From an uncultured Veillonella sp. (lineage in GTDB: Bacteria; Bacillota; Negativicutes; Veillonellales; Veillonellaceae), in NCBI GenBank assembly GCA_902477915.1, contig CABSJA010000007.1, forward strand, positions 1 through 56,587: a stretch of 56,587 nt of DNA, read 5' to 3'. Made by a program: the position numbers and the translations under genes. Below are positions 1-7,390 of this stretch, one piece after another; the first letter of the stretch is position 1; every line of letters starts with the position of its first letter. Below the pieces are notes generated by a model. It was not told where the DNA came from. It saw only the letters and a list, made by a program, of their open reading frames with translations, and ran no database searches.

Positions 1-1
1 T

Positions 2-61
2 AAAACATACTTAGAACGTATGGATGAAAACCTTACAAAAATTGCAGCATCTTTGAAATAA
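2..61 (+). CDS. 3' end of an unidentified gene (partial)
   Basis: An open frame entering from the left edge ends in TAA at 59-61 and encodes a final KTYLERMDENLTKIAASLK. It is followed at once by an intrinsic terminator, which supports it being the true end of a gene. The 19 residues are amphipathic and too few to assign a family. Confidence 0.5.
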   Translation, partial: KTYLERMDENLTKIAASLK

Positions 62-73
62 GATGAATGAAAA

Positions 74-148
74 GCAGCCCTAAAATGAACTGCATCCCCT
101 TTACTGGACAATCAGTAAAGGGGGTACAAAACAAAGGGCTGCTTTTTT
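74..148 (+). terminator. Intrinsic terminator, nested hairpin
   Basis: Outer arms GCAGCCCT (74-81) and AGGGCTGC (135-142) are followed by six T. Inside sits a second hairpin pairing CCCTTTACTG with CAGTAAAGGG. It ends the upstream partial gene and insulates the fic gene. Confidence 0.85.
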
Positions 149-162
149 ATTTGTATGCTATG

Positions 163-198
163 TTAGTTTCAACTAAAGTTTAACGAATATAGTATAAT
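163..198 (+). promoter_or_regulatory. Putative fic promoter with adjacent inverted repeat
   Basis: A perfect 14-bp inverted repeat, TTAGTT-TC-AACTAA (163-176), lies 16 nt before a -10 box TATAAT (193-198). No good -35 is visible, so the repeat covers the -35 position. An operator is plausible but unproven. Confidence 0.4.
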
Positions 199-233
199 AT
201 ATATTACGAGATAAAATAAAAAGGAGGTCCAAT

Positions 234-839
234 ATGGTTATTACTAATAAATTAGGCATTACTGATTCTCCCACTTTGGCTAGAGAAGAAGAACGAATTA
301 GTAAAAAAGCGGCAACAACATTGTTTGAAAAAAACTTACTTAATGATATGCCTAGTGGTACGTGGACTACCTTGCAAAAAATACATACTATATTATTTCA
401 AGATATATATGATTTTGCTGGTACATTGCGGACTGTGAATATTGCAAAAGGAAATTTCCGCTTTGTTCCTGTCATGTATCTTGCTGAAGCGGTTAAAACT
501 ATTGAAGATATGCCGCAATCTACCTTTGATGAAATTATAGAAAAATATGTAGAAATGAATGTAGCCCATCCTTTTAGAGAAGGTAATGGGCGGAGTATGC
601 GATTATGGCTTGATCATATGCTGTGTACAGAATTACTAAAGACTATAGACTGGAGTCAAGTTGATAAAGAGCAATATTTATCTGCTATGGAACGAAGTCC
701 AGTAAATGATTTAGAAATTAAAACTGTCCTAGCTAAGGCGCTTACAAGTGATATCAATAATCGAGAATTATTTATGAAAGGCCTTGACCATAGTTATTAT
801 TTTGAAGGCTATCAATTATTTAAGAGTGAGGATTTATAA
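234..839 (+). CDS. fic: Fic-domain protein adenylyltransferase, class III
   Basis: Fic enzymes transfer AMP from ATP to a hydroxyl side chain of a target protein. The catalytic loop HPFREGNGR is intact at residues 112-120, with the catalytic His at 112. Near the C-terminus SYYFEG (187-192) fits the autoinhibitory motif [S/T]xxxE[G/N], which in class III Fic proteins forms a C-terminal helix that blocks ATP binding; Neisseria NmFic has the same layout and a similar length of about 190 residues. The start is set by AAGGAGG at 220-226. It is a stand-alone gene between two hairpins, with no separate antitoxin gene beside it, as expected when the inhibitory helix is built in. The target is unknown; DNA gyrase or topoisomerase is a possibility from the family. 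Confidence 0.88.
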   Translation: MVITNKLGITDSPTLAREEERISKKAATTLFEKNLLNDMPSGTWTTLQKIHTILFQDIYDFAGTLRTVNIAKGNFRFVPVMYLAEAVKTIEDMPQSTFDEIIEKYVEMNVAHPFREGNGRSMRLWLDHMLCTELLKTIDWSQVDKEQYLSAMERSPVNDLEIKTVLAKALTSDINNRELFMKGLDHSYYFEGYQLFKSEDL

Positions 840-850
840 GGTATAGTATT

Positions 851-1420
851 ATGAATGGTTTGTTTGGTCCTTATATAGAAAAATGGATGCATTTTGTGAC
901 CATTAAAAATATGTTATTACTAGCTATTGGATCTCTAATTATAACTGATTTGGGTTTATCCATATTGATGTTGCTTTTCCCAAAGAGTCCATTTTTTAAA
1001 ACTCTTATTTGGGAGGTTATCAGTCCTGTAGAACTTGAGGTAGTTTCTATTATTGGCTATGTACTTGGAATTGCAGTATTTATTCTTGTAACCTCTGGTA
1101 TTTTATATGGTGTTTTTAAGGTGTTTAAGGGACAAGTTACCTATAAGCAACTAGTGGCAGACTTACTTTTGAATACTTGTATTGCTGGTTGGATTCATTT
1201 AATTTTTGTGCTTTTTGCTGCACCTATTTATCTCTTATTAAACTTACAAATTCGAGGTGGGGCGGGCGGATTAAGTACCATAGAACTCATTAATGTCTTT
1301 ATCATGGCACAATTAATGTCTAAGCAATTTAGCCTGAGCCCTTGGATAACGGGTATTTCCTTTTATATAGTATCCTTCATCTTTGGTGTGGGTGGTATTA
1401 TATTATCAATGTCTGTTTAA
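851..1420 (+). CDS. Polytopic membrane protein, Yip1-like cluster member 1
   Basis: This 189-residue protein has about five hydrophobic segments (near residues 20-42, 65-90, 108-130, 145-155 and 165-187) and no signal peptide or catalytic motif. It begins 11 nt after fic with only a weak AAGG ribosome site, so it may be translated from the fic transcript. Size, hydrophobicity and position match the next four genes, and the set resembles the Yip1-domain membrane protein superfamily, although this member shows the least obvious similarity to the others. Function is unknown. It is followed by an intrinsic terminator. Confidence 0.6.
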   Translation: MNGLFGPYIEKWMHFVTIKNMLLLAIGSLIITDLGLSILMLLFPKSPFFKTLIWEVISPVELEVVSIIGYVLGIAVFILVTSGILYGVFKVFKGQVTYKQLVADLLLNTCIAGWIHLIFVLFAAPIYLLLNLQIRGGAGGLSTIELINVFIMAQLMSKQFSLSPWITGISFYIVSFIFGVGGIILSMSV

Positions 1421-1439
1421 ATACATACATAATTGAAAT

Positions 1440-1476
1440 ATTGATAGATGCCTTTTAGGTGCCTATCAATTTTTTA
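1440..1476 (+). terminator. Intrinsic terminator
   Basis: Arms TTGATAG (1441-1447) and CTATCAA (1463-1469) extend inward through an ATGCC/GGTGC pairing and are followed by seven T. Confidence 0.8.
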
Positions 1477-1500
1477 TTTTCTATTCAATATCAAATTTTG

Positions 1501-1530
1501 ATTTAAAATAAATTTATATTTATTTTAAAT
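1501..1530. promoter_or_regulatory. Perfect 13-bp inverted repeat in promoter region
   Basis: ATTTAAAATAAAT (1501-1513) and its exact reverse complement (1518-1530) are separated by TTAT. The repeat sits just upstream of the extended -10 element at 1539-1547, so it covers the -35 region. It could be an operator or an AT-rich UP-like element. It is too far from the gene end and too weak in GC to be a terminator. Confidence 0.5.
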
Positions 1531-1538
1531 GTGCGTTG

Positions 1539-1547
1539 TGATACAAT
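1539..1547 (+). promoter_or_regulatory. Extended -10 promoter
   Basis: TGATACAAT combines a TGN extension with TACAAT. The same TTGTGATAYAAT string occurs before glmM (53285-53295). It lies 40 nt before the start codon at 1587. Confidence 0.55.
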
Positions 1548-1586
1548 GATAAAAATATGTGCTTTAGATGTTTTGGAGGGGAACAT

Positions 1587-2258
1587 ATGGAACGAAAATG
1601 GTATTTAGATCTTTGGGCGCTTATTAGAGAGCCTTTTAAACGTGGTATTCCAGAGATTGTTGAATTTGGCACAATTCAACGAGGCTTTGCTGCAACGGTA
1701 GCCATGGTTGCGATAGCTTTAGTATTTTCTGCTATTACAGAGTTGCTATTGGCTTATGTATTTGGTGTTCATATAGCGAGATTGGGTAGTGTTATGGGCC
1801 AATTTGCTGGTCAAGGTATTATGTCCTTAACGCTTGGTTTGATAGGTACGTTTGCTACTTTAGCAATTTATTCTATTATTTTTAGTCAGGTAGCTAATAA
1901 GTTTGGGGCCCATACTAATTACGAATCTGTTTTAAAGATTTGTTGGTATCAAAGTGCATATACTCAATTTCTATCAATAATGATAGGACTCATTGAGATT
2001 GTGTTGATTATCGTAGCAAAGGGCTTAGGCTTTTATGAGGCATCGTCAACGCTTGGATTAACCATATTTAATTATTTTTTCAAAATCGTCAATCTAGGCA
2101 CTTTTATTTGGTTTTTATGGGTCAGCTTATCACTTATGGCGCGTCAAATTGAAAAGGGACGACTTGCGACTTTTGGTATTGGAATTTTGGCATCTTTAAT
2201 TCCTGTGGCCTTTATTGGCATATTGGTAGGCATGGTTATGCTTGCTACATCTAGATAA
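1587..2258 (+). CDS. Polytopic membrane protein, Yip1-like cluster member 2
   Basis: The 223-residue protein starts at the ATG preceded by GGAGGGG (1575-1581); an in-frame ATG 30 nt upstream overlaps that site and is less likely. The N-terminal region (LWALIREP, then GIPEIVEFGTIQRGFAA) precedes five hydrophobic spans. It matches member 5 of the cluster, which has LLVRSP, then GIDEIFWFGTLEKGIKA, so the two are paralogues. A short cytosolic helix ending in a Pro-Lys/Arg-Gly step before the first membrane span is typical of bacterial Yip1-domain proteins. No enzymatic motif is visible. It has its own promoter and terminator, so it is an independent transcription unit. Confidence 0.65.
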   Translation: MERKWYLDLWALIREPFKRGIPEIVEFGTIQRGFAATVAMVAIALVFSAITELLLAYVFGVHIARLGSVMGQFAGQGIMSLTLGLIGTFATLAIYSIIFSQVANKFGAHTNYESVLKICWYQSAYTQFLSIMIGLIEIVLIIVAKGLGFYEASSTLGLTIFNYFFKIVNLGTFIWFLWVSLSLMARQIEKGRLATFGIGILASLIPVAFIGILVGMVMLATSR

Positions 2259-2280
2259 TTACATAGCATGAAAAATATGA

Positions 2281-2309
2281 AAGCAAGGTATGATTATACC
2301 TTGCTTTTG
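2281..2309 (+). terminator. Intrinsic terminator
   Basis: An 11-bp stem, AAGCAAGGTAT (2281-2291) with ATACCTTGCTT (2296-2306), runs into a short T stretch. Confidence 0.8.
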
Positions 2310-2438
2310 TGCTATAATAATGAACAGAGTATGAATTAAAAATAAAATTATTGTTAGAAATTCGTAATCTTGTGTTGTGTGCTGCATCATTCTATATGGA
2401 ATGGTGCTATTCTTGTTGAGTAAAAGGTGGTGAGATGT

Positions 2439-3122
2439 ATGATGGCAGGTTTAGTAGAGTTCGTATATCGCTTATTAAACCCCATTGAAGAAAAAAATCC
2501 ACGAATGTACCACTATGATGTTACCTATGGACAGCTTTCTTGGATGCTCGTATTGACGCTTATATGCTATCAATTTACCATCGTCGGTGAAAGTGTATAT
2601 CTAGATGCTATACGTGCTTTGATACGCAACTCATCACTATTAGTGAAGTGGCAAATGTTTGCGCTTCCCGTAGGTCAACATGAGATACAAGTCTTTTTTG
2701 AACACTTAAGTAAACCGCGTGAGTTTTGGAATATCGGTCGGTTTGCGTGGGTAATTTTAAAAGCGGCCCTCGTGTCTGGCATTGTTATAGGCTATGCGAT
2801 AATACAAAAACGTAAGTTCTATATCCGCGGCGTAGTCACTGGGGTTTTACATATGATGGCCTTTGCTCAACTCGTAGTAGCTATGATCACTCTTACGGCA
2901 GGTATTATGTTGATTCTTACGACCATACCAATTTTGTTACAAGCTATTATTGGTTTTTGTATGATTGTATTATGCATTCTTAGTACTGTATTGTTACTAC
3001 AGACCATGGGACGTATTGCAGGGGCTTGTATTGATGGTAGTGCTTATGAAGGTCTAAGCATTATGTTGCTTGCCATTCTAGTGGCTTTGTTGTGTGAAGT
3101 GCTATATACATTAACTCGATAA
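2439..3122 (+). CDS. Polytopic membrane protein, Yip1-like cluster member 3
   Basis: This is a 227-residue membrane protein. I placed the start at the ATG at 2439; GTG codons at 2427 and 2430 overlap the AAGGTGGTG ribosome site itself. The N-terminal about 40 residues are polar (FVYRLLNPIEEKNPRMYHYD), followed by spans near residues 40-60, 110-128, 145-180 and 190-222. It is followed after 15 nt by member 4, so the two are probably co-transcribed. No function can be assigned; it is grouped with the others by size, topology and neighbourhood rather than by a clear motif. Confidence 0.6.
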   Translation: MMAGLVEFVYRLLNPIEEKNPRMYHYDVTYGQLSWMLVLTLICYQFTIVGESVYLDAIRALIRNSSLLVKWQMFALPVGQHEIQVFFEHLSKPREFWNIGRFAWVILKAALVSGIVIGYAIIQKRKFYIRGVVTGVLHMMAFAQLVVAMITLTAGIMLILTTIPILLQAIIGFCMIVLCILSTVLLLQTMGRIAGACIDGSAYEGLSIMLLAILVALLCEVLYTLTR

Positions 3123-3137
3123 CAGATAAGGAGCATT

Positions 3138-3767
3138 ATGACTTGGTATAAGGATATATTGCATTTATTTACGAAATTAAGTGAACAATCCTTTCAAAAT
3201 ATTATTAGAAATGGATCCTATGGTCGCGCTATTTTAAATCTCATAACATCTACGGTTGTATTATATGTAATGACTTATGTGTTGCCTTTGATAGTGAAAG
3301 CCATATCGCCCGCATTAGGCATAAAACGGATGACAGGATTAACACATTTTGATATAGTGAGTGCCTTCGGGAATGCATCGTTTTTAATTTTTCAGATTAT
3401 CCTAGAAGCTTTCGTTATCTGGCGATTACTTATATTGTTAGGAGGCACAGGGACCTATAAGGGAGTAATGCGGAACTATATTTATGGCTTAGCCTATACG
3501 AATGCACTCCGTACCGTAGTATTGGTATTGGTTCATATAGTGGGTCTTATATTAATCTATCTATCTATGCCGAAACACGTAGGTGATATGGCCTATCTTG
3601 TTACCATGTTTAGTCAGTATTATGCTGTTTTTATTGGGGCACAACTCATGCGCCGCTATGTTAATCTAGGAATTGTTAAAACATATATTGTTATGTTTGT
3701 TGTAGCTTTGCTATCAGTGTCGGTATTGTCTCAATGGCTTCGCTTTGTACATACATTAGTTAAATAA
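3138..3767 (+). CDS. Polytopic membrane protein, Yip1-like cluster member 4
   Basis: The 209-residue protein starts 5 nt after AAGGAG. An amphipathic N-terminus (about 30 residues) precedes spans near 33-55, 75-100, 115-140, 150-170 and 180-200, the five-helix pattern expected for the Yip1-like superfamily. It is linked to member 3 by a 15-nt gap and ends before a strong terminator. No catalytic or ligand-binding residues stand out and its role is unknown. Confidence 0.6.
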   Translation: MTWYKDILHLFTKLSEQSFQNIIRNGSYGRAILNLITSTVVLYVMTYVLPLIVKAISPALGIKRMTGLTHFDIVSAFGNASFLIFQIILEAFVIWRLLILLGGTGTYKGVMRNYIYGLAYTNALRTVVLVLVHIVGLILIYLSMPKHVGDMAYLVTMFSQYYAVFIGAQLMRRYVNLGIVKTYIVMFVVALLSVSVLSQWLRFVHTLVK

Positions 3768-3789
3768 TATAAGTCGTAAAATCAAGTAT

Positions 3790-3822
3790 AACCGCAAGAT
3801 GAAAGTCTTGTGGTTTTTTTAT
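3790..3822 (+). terminator. Intrinsic terminator
   Basis: AACCGCAAGA (3790-3799) pairs with TCTTGTGGTT (3806-3815, one G-U pair), followed by more T. Confidence 0.85.
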
Positions 3823-3873
3823 CGTTTAATTTATATTAAAATTAATTATATATAATTTAAATCTTGGAATTTA

Positions 3874-3882
3874 TGATATAAT
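3874..3882 (+). promoter_or_regulatory. Extended -10 promoter
   Basis: TGATATAAT lies 34 nt before the start codon at 3917. The upstream 40 nt are almost pure A/T with imperfect inverted symmetry, similar to the arrangement before 1587. Confidence 0.55.
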
Positions 3883-3916
3883 AAAATTTATAGTATAGTT
3901 GAGAGCGGAGTTAGTT

Positions 3917-4525
3917 ATGGATACGACATTTTTACGAGAAATATCCCTGCTGGTGCGTTCACCGAAGAAGGGAATAGATGAAATCTTCTGGTTTGGTACC
4001 TTAGAAAAGGGTATTAAAGCTGGCCTTGCCGGTTGGTGTGCCACTCATATTTTAGGCTTTGCTTTAGGTATTGTTCTGTTACCTTTGGCCATGACCTTTG
4101 GAGGTTTTTTATTTGGCTTTATTCCTGCTGTATATGGCATATTTTCTATATTGAGAGAGATATTAGGCCTTGGTATATATTGGTTTATTGGTAGCTTTAT
4201 ACTTTGGAAATTACTGAGTGTTCTTTTAGAGCGTGAGTTTGATTTCAAGCAAGTATTAATGGGCACTGCTTATGTGGAAGGCTATACAGGCGCACTGGGA
4301 TTAGCATTAATTTTGGTATCTATTATTTGCATTTATATTACGCCATTTTTGATGATCCTATTAGTTCCTTTAGCACTAGCCTATGTTTGTGCCGTTATCT
4401 ACGTTGCCGTTATGCTTTTATCTCGTATTATGAAGGTAGAGCCTCTTACAGTAGGGGCTGTTTATGTGGTATTATTTATTATAAATCTCTTATATAACTG
4501 GATTATGCGCATACTGTTTGCGTAA
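3917..4525 (+). CDS. Polytopic membrane protein, Yip1-like cluster member 5
   Basis: The 202-residue protein starts at the ATG with GGAG six bases upstream; a TTG at 3899 is in frame but lacks a ribosome site. Its N-terminus (LLVRSPKKGIDEIFWFGTL) is clearly paralogous to the start of the protein at 1587, and five hydrophobic spans follow. This is the best support for the run of membrane genes from 851 to 4525 being at least partly a tandemly expanded family. It has its own extended -10 promoter and shares a bidirectional terminator with the convergent gene. Confidence 0.65.
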   Translation: MDTTFLREISLLVRSPKKGIDEIFWFGTLEKGIKAGLAGWCATHILGFALGIVLLPLAMTFGGFLFGFIPAVYGIFSILREILGLGIYWFIGSFILWKLLSVLLEREFDFKQVLMGTAYVEGYTGALGLALILVSIICIYITPFLMILLVPLALAYVCAVIYVAVMLLSRIMKVEPLTVGAVYVVLFIINLLYNWIMRILFA

Positions 4526-4531
4526 CTATAT

Positions 4532-4563
4532 AAAAACCTCCTAGTTTATACTAGGAGGTTTTT
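4532..4563. terminator. Bidirectional intrinsic terminator
   Basis: A 14-bp stem, AAAAACCTCCTAGT (4532-4545) with ACTAGGAGGTTTTT (4550-4563), has A and T runs on opposite sides, so it works for both convergent genes. The stop codon of the minus-strand gene lies inside the stem. Confidence 0.85.
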
Positions 4564-5459
4564 GTTGCTTCATAATGTTGTAATAGCAGTTCTACATTGT
4601 CTTCATCGTATTCGATTTGTTGGGACCATCTTGCGACTTGTTTAAGCGGTGAACCCTCTATAACACTTGTGATTAGTATGTATTCTACACCATCTCTTGC
4701 GTAGGAGAGGATAGATTCCAAAGAATAGTCTGCTAGCATATCGATTTGACGATATAAGATGTATTGGAACACCTTGTTGAATAGCCCCATATCGTGATTC
4801 GCTATATAGCTTTGTACAGCGGTAATAAGTTTACCTGTGTCATGAGATAATATATTAATTTGTGTAGTCCACTCTTCATCGATAGGTTCTGTGGTACCGT
4901 ATAAATCTAACAGTTTCGCATAATATTGTACATCAGGATTTGGGCTGTATTGAAAGTATGATGAATCTATATCAAAGGCTAATAGTTCAAATATATTCTG
5001 AATAGTTAAACGCTCGTCAGGACTAAACTCATCATCATCGTCTTCAATGGTAAAGATTACCTGATCGGATTGAGTATCCTCTGCGAGTAGTTCAACTGAT
5101 GCTTCACAGGATAGACCGACCCCACATAGTTCGAGGTCTTCAATGTATTTATAAAAACGTGGATGCATATGGCATGTATCGCATAGGCCTTCTTCACCGA
5201 GTTCGAGCACAACTTTACAGAGGCCGTTTTCATTGAGTAAAGGACACATAGGTTGTTCCTTAGAAAATACGAAATGGCTGCCCTCATCATCCACAGTGAT
5301 AGCTTGGCGTAAGCTTTCACCAAGAGGGCCTGTCATGGTGTGATAGCGTTCAGCAGTGGACTCGTCGATATCGATGGTCCAAAGTTGACAACATGTATTT
5401 TCACATCGATCTGCTTTGCATTGAAATGTGTGATATATAGTAGGATATATTGAAATCAT
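4551..5459 (-). CDS. FliB-family (lysine-N-methylase-like) cysteine-rich protein
   Basis: The 302-residue protein has the FliB-type cysteine pattern. Residues 13-24 carry CKADRCENTCC; a second block follows with CPLLNENGLCKV, then LCDTCHMHPRFYK (about residues 72-105). These cysteines probably bind a metal or Fe-S cluster. FliB in enterobacteria methylates lysines of flagellin, but the family is widespread in organisms without flagella, and no flagellar gene is seen here. The C-terminal half is acidic and helical without recognised motifs. The start ATG has a modest GTGAG site. The substrate is unknown. Confidence 0.75.
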   Translation of the reverse strand: MISIYPTIYHTFQCKADRCENTCCQLWTIDIDESTAERYHTMTGPLGESLRQAITVDDEGSHFVFSKEQPMCPLLNENGLCKVVLELGEEGLCDTCHMHPRFYKYIEDLELCGVGLSCEASVELLAEDTQSDQVIFTIEDDDDEFSPDERLTIQNIFELLAFDIDSSYFQYSPNPDVQYYAKLLDLYGTTEPIDEEWTTQINILSHDTGKLITAVQSYIANHDMGLFNKVFQYILYRQIDMLADYSLESILSYARDGVEYILITSVIEGSPLKQVARWSQQIEYDEDNVELLLQHYEATKTS

Positions 5460-5617
5460 AATCGTCTCACTTGTAGTAAAAAATATTCTACGTGCATTGT
5501 ATCATAGGGGAGTTGTCTATGCATTAATATTATAAATAAAGATTAATAAATCGTATCGATTTAGTGTATAATTGTATATATACACACTATGGTCCTGTTT
5601 GAGAGATGGAGGAGCCT

Positions 5618-6181
5618 ATGAAATCCTTATTTGTAAAAGGTAGCCTTGTATTAGCCTTGGCAGCAGTGTTTGGTATGCCAAATGCAAGTGCAGCCCATTT
5701 AGTAGCGGTAGAACCAACTGTTGCCGTTGTTGATGGAAACCATGCAGCGATTGTAGGTGCCAATGGTTTATTAAATGCATTTATTCAAAATCATCCAAAT
5801 GCAGCTATCACTGAAATCTCCTTTGATGCGGATGGTGGTCAAATTAGATATGATGTAGACGGTTTTGATGAAAGTGGCAAATATGAGCTTACGTATATCT
5901 ATGCCACAAATCAAATCTTTGAAAAACGTGAAGGTGACTTCCATAAATCCTTAAAGAAAAAATCCTTTGATCCTCGTGAAATCTTACCGCCAGCAGCAGT
6001 AGTTAACTTTGCCTATGCTCAAACACAAGGCAAAGCGACAAGCCTTAATGAGTGGTCTGTACACCATGACAAAGGTAAAATAGTATACAAAGTTAGCTTC
6101 GGTACAGAAGGTGACAAAGAGGTAGATGTACGAATTGATGCTATGAATGGTACTTTATTATCTGTTAAATTTGATGATTAA
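5618..6181 (+). CDS. Secreted PepSY-domain protein
   Basis: The start is the ATG behind GGAGGAG (5608-5614). A signal peptide (residues 1-24, ending in ASA before AHLV) precedes two PepSY-like units, roughly residues 45-105 and 125-187. Both have the alternating beta pattern and end in a DAxxG turn (DAMNGTLLSVKF). PepSY domains are small modules often found in peptidase inhibitors and secreted sensory proteins. The C-terminal unit is paralogous to the one encoded at 7336-7827 (ILPPAAVVNFAYAQTQGKA against VLPPHVAINAAFAQTGNVA) and to the protein at 27699-28286. It is probably periplasmic; the partner is unknown. Confidence 0.8.
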   Translation: MKSLFVKGSLVLALAAVFGMPNASAAHLVAVEPTVAVVDGNHAAIVGANGLLNAFIQNHPNAAITEISFDADGGQIRYDVDGFDESGKYELTYIYATNQIFEKREGDFHKSLKKKSFDPREILPPAAVVNFAYAQTQGKATSLNEWSVHHDKGKIVYKVSFGTEGDKEVDVRIDAMNGTLLSVKFDD

Positions 6182-6697
6182 ACCTTTCTATAATTAGTAA
6201 ATACAACTTAATAGTTAAGGGCTTATTATTTTAAATATAACAATTAAACTCCTTAAAACTGTCTTTTTTGTAGTAAATGATAGTTTTAAGGAGCTTTTTT
6301 TGTGAAAGTTTGCTCATGAAATGGGATGTTTAGATTATGAGAAGTGCAATGAGAGGCCGTGGTTCCTTTATACATGGGATATATAGCTTTTTAGATTTGG
6401 TTCATATAATACTTAATTGTAAATCGAATACTATAGAATTTCATTTAAATTACATATAAATTCATTTTAGACTCACGCCAAAATAAGCTGGACCGATGGG
6501 TTCTACATTTTTATTTCATAGATTATGGATAATATGTGTCCAGTCAAAGGACAGAACTCAAATATATCGGGAATTTCCAGACTATATATCTACAGTCCAC
6601 GCTAGATATATGTTTTGGAACTATAACGATAACACCGAGTTGGTTAAAAATATATATGCGTAGTTTTGCATATATATGGATTATCAAGGAGGATATT
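6182..6697. other. Intergenic region, no gene seen
   Basis: This 516-nt AT-rich stretch holds the terminator at 6249-6300, a TTGTGAAAG motif at 6300-6308, and a hairpin (TATATATGC 6651-6659 with GCATATATA 6668-6676) just before the ribosome site AAGGAGG (6686-6692). The upstream extension of the next reading frame to 6536 has no ribosome site and unlikely composition, so I do not count it as coding. A long 5' UTR or a distal promoter is likely. Confidence 0.5.
6249..6300 (+). terminator. Intrinsic terminator
   Basis: A 12-bp stem, CTCCTTAAAACT (6249-6260) with AGTTTTAAGGAG (6282-6293), is followed by C and seven T. Confidence 0.85.
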
Positions 6698-7390
6698 ATG
6701 AAAAAATCTATTTTGAAAAGTAGTATTGCTTTAGCAGTAGCTGGCGTATTTGGTGCTACTGTAGCAGTAACAGCAGCTGAACAAGCAACACCAGTTCCTG
6801 TAACTCAAGAGGTAGCAGCTACTACAGCTCCTGTCGCAGAACCTGCTACTCATCAAGTGGTTCCTACAATTCAAGTAACTCCAGCAGCTAAAGTAGAAGC
6901 AGCTCCAGTAGCAGCTAAAACAGAAGCAGCTCCTACAGCAGTTAAAGTTGTACCAACAGCGGCTAAAGTTGAAGTGGCTCCAGTTGCACCAGTAGCTCAA
7001 GATACTACACCAGTTCCAACAGCAACTCAAGACGTAAAAGCTCCAGTAGCTCAAGACACTGTAGTTCCAGCAGCAGCTAATCCTGCAGCAGTAACTCCTA
7101 CAATTGAAACTGCAGCTGTGGCAAAAGCTCCTAGCGAAGCTAAAGTAGTGCGTGCAGCAGATAAAAAAGTAGAAGCTAATAAAGATGAAAAAAATACTAA
7201 AAAAGCGCAAGCACACAAAGCGCCTAAAGTAAAAGCTGACAAAGCAGTTAAAGCTGATAAAGCTGTAAAAGAAACTAAAGAAGTAAAAGCAGATAAAAAA
7301 GCTGACAAAAAAGAAACTACTAAAGAGGAAAAAAAAACTCTAAAAGTGGAAAATCACAACCTAGCACAACAAGTAAGCAAGCAGGCGTAG
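6698..7390 (+). CDS. Secreted Ala/Lys/Pro-rich protein; 5' part of a frameshifted PepSY gene
   Basis: Start ATG is preceded by AAGGAGG (6686-6692). Residues 1-27 form a signal peptide ending in VTAA. The rest is low complexity: first Ala/Val/Pro/Thr-rich repeats (APVA, VPTA, KVEA units), then a Lys-rich stretch with KADKAVKADKAVK from about residue 165. Such a segment could span the envelope like TonB-type or PG-associated linkers. As sequenced the frame ends after a misfit tail (VENHNLAQQVSKQA). If the ribosome moves back one base at A9 (7329-7337), the frame continues into the PepSY domain to 7827, giving one 376-residue protein. The paralogous neighbour, where signal peptide and PepSY are joined, makes that the likely ancestral form. 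Confidence 0.75.
   Translation: MKKSILKSSIALAVAGVFGATVAVTAAEQATPVPVTQEVAATTAPVAEPATHQVVPTIQVTPAAKVEAAPVAAKTEAAPTAVKVVPTAAKVEVAPVAPVAQDTTPVPTATQDVKAPVAQDTVVPAAANPAAVTPTIETAAVAKAPSEAKVVRAADKKVEANKDEKNTKKAQAHKAPKVKADKAVKADKAVKETKEVKADKKADKKETTKEEKKTLKVENHNLAQQVSKQA
7329..7337 (+). other. A9 homopolymer at the frame change (slippage site)
   Basis: Nine A follow GAGG. In the upstream frame the codons are GAA AAA AAA ACT, so the heptamer A-AAA-AAA (7330-7336) is a possible -1 ribosomal slippery site. A one-base length change of the run would also restore the frame. Confidence 0.6.

Noticed and set aside
6731..7216. 161-residue open frame on the minus strand rich in Cys, Phe, Tyr and Ser
   Set aside because: It is the antisense of the Ala/Val/Pro/Thr low-complexity repeats; its composition is a mirror of GCA/GTA/CCA codons and there is no ribosome site.
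7051..7308. 85-residue minus-strand frame rich in Ala, Ser and Leu
   Set aside because: Antisense shadow of the Lys/Ala repeats of the 6698 gene.
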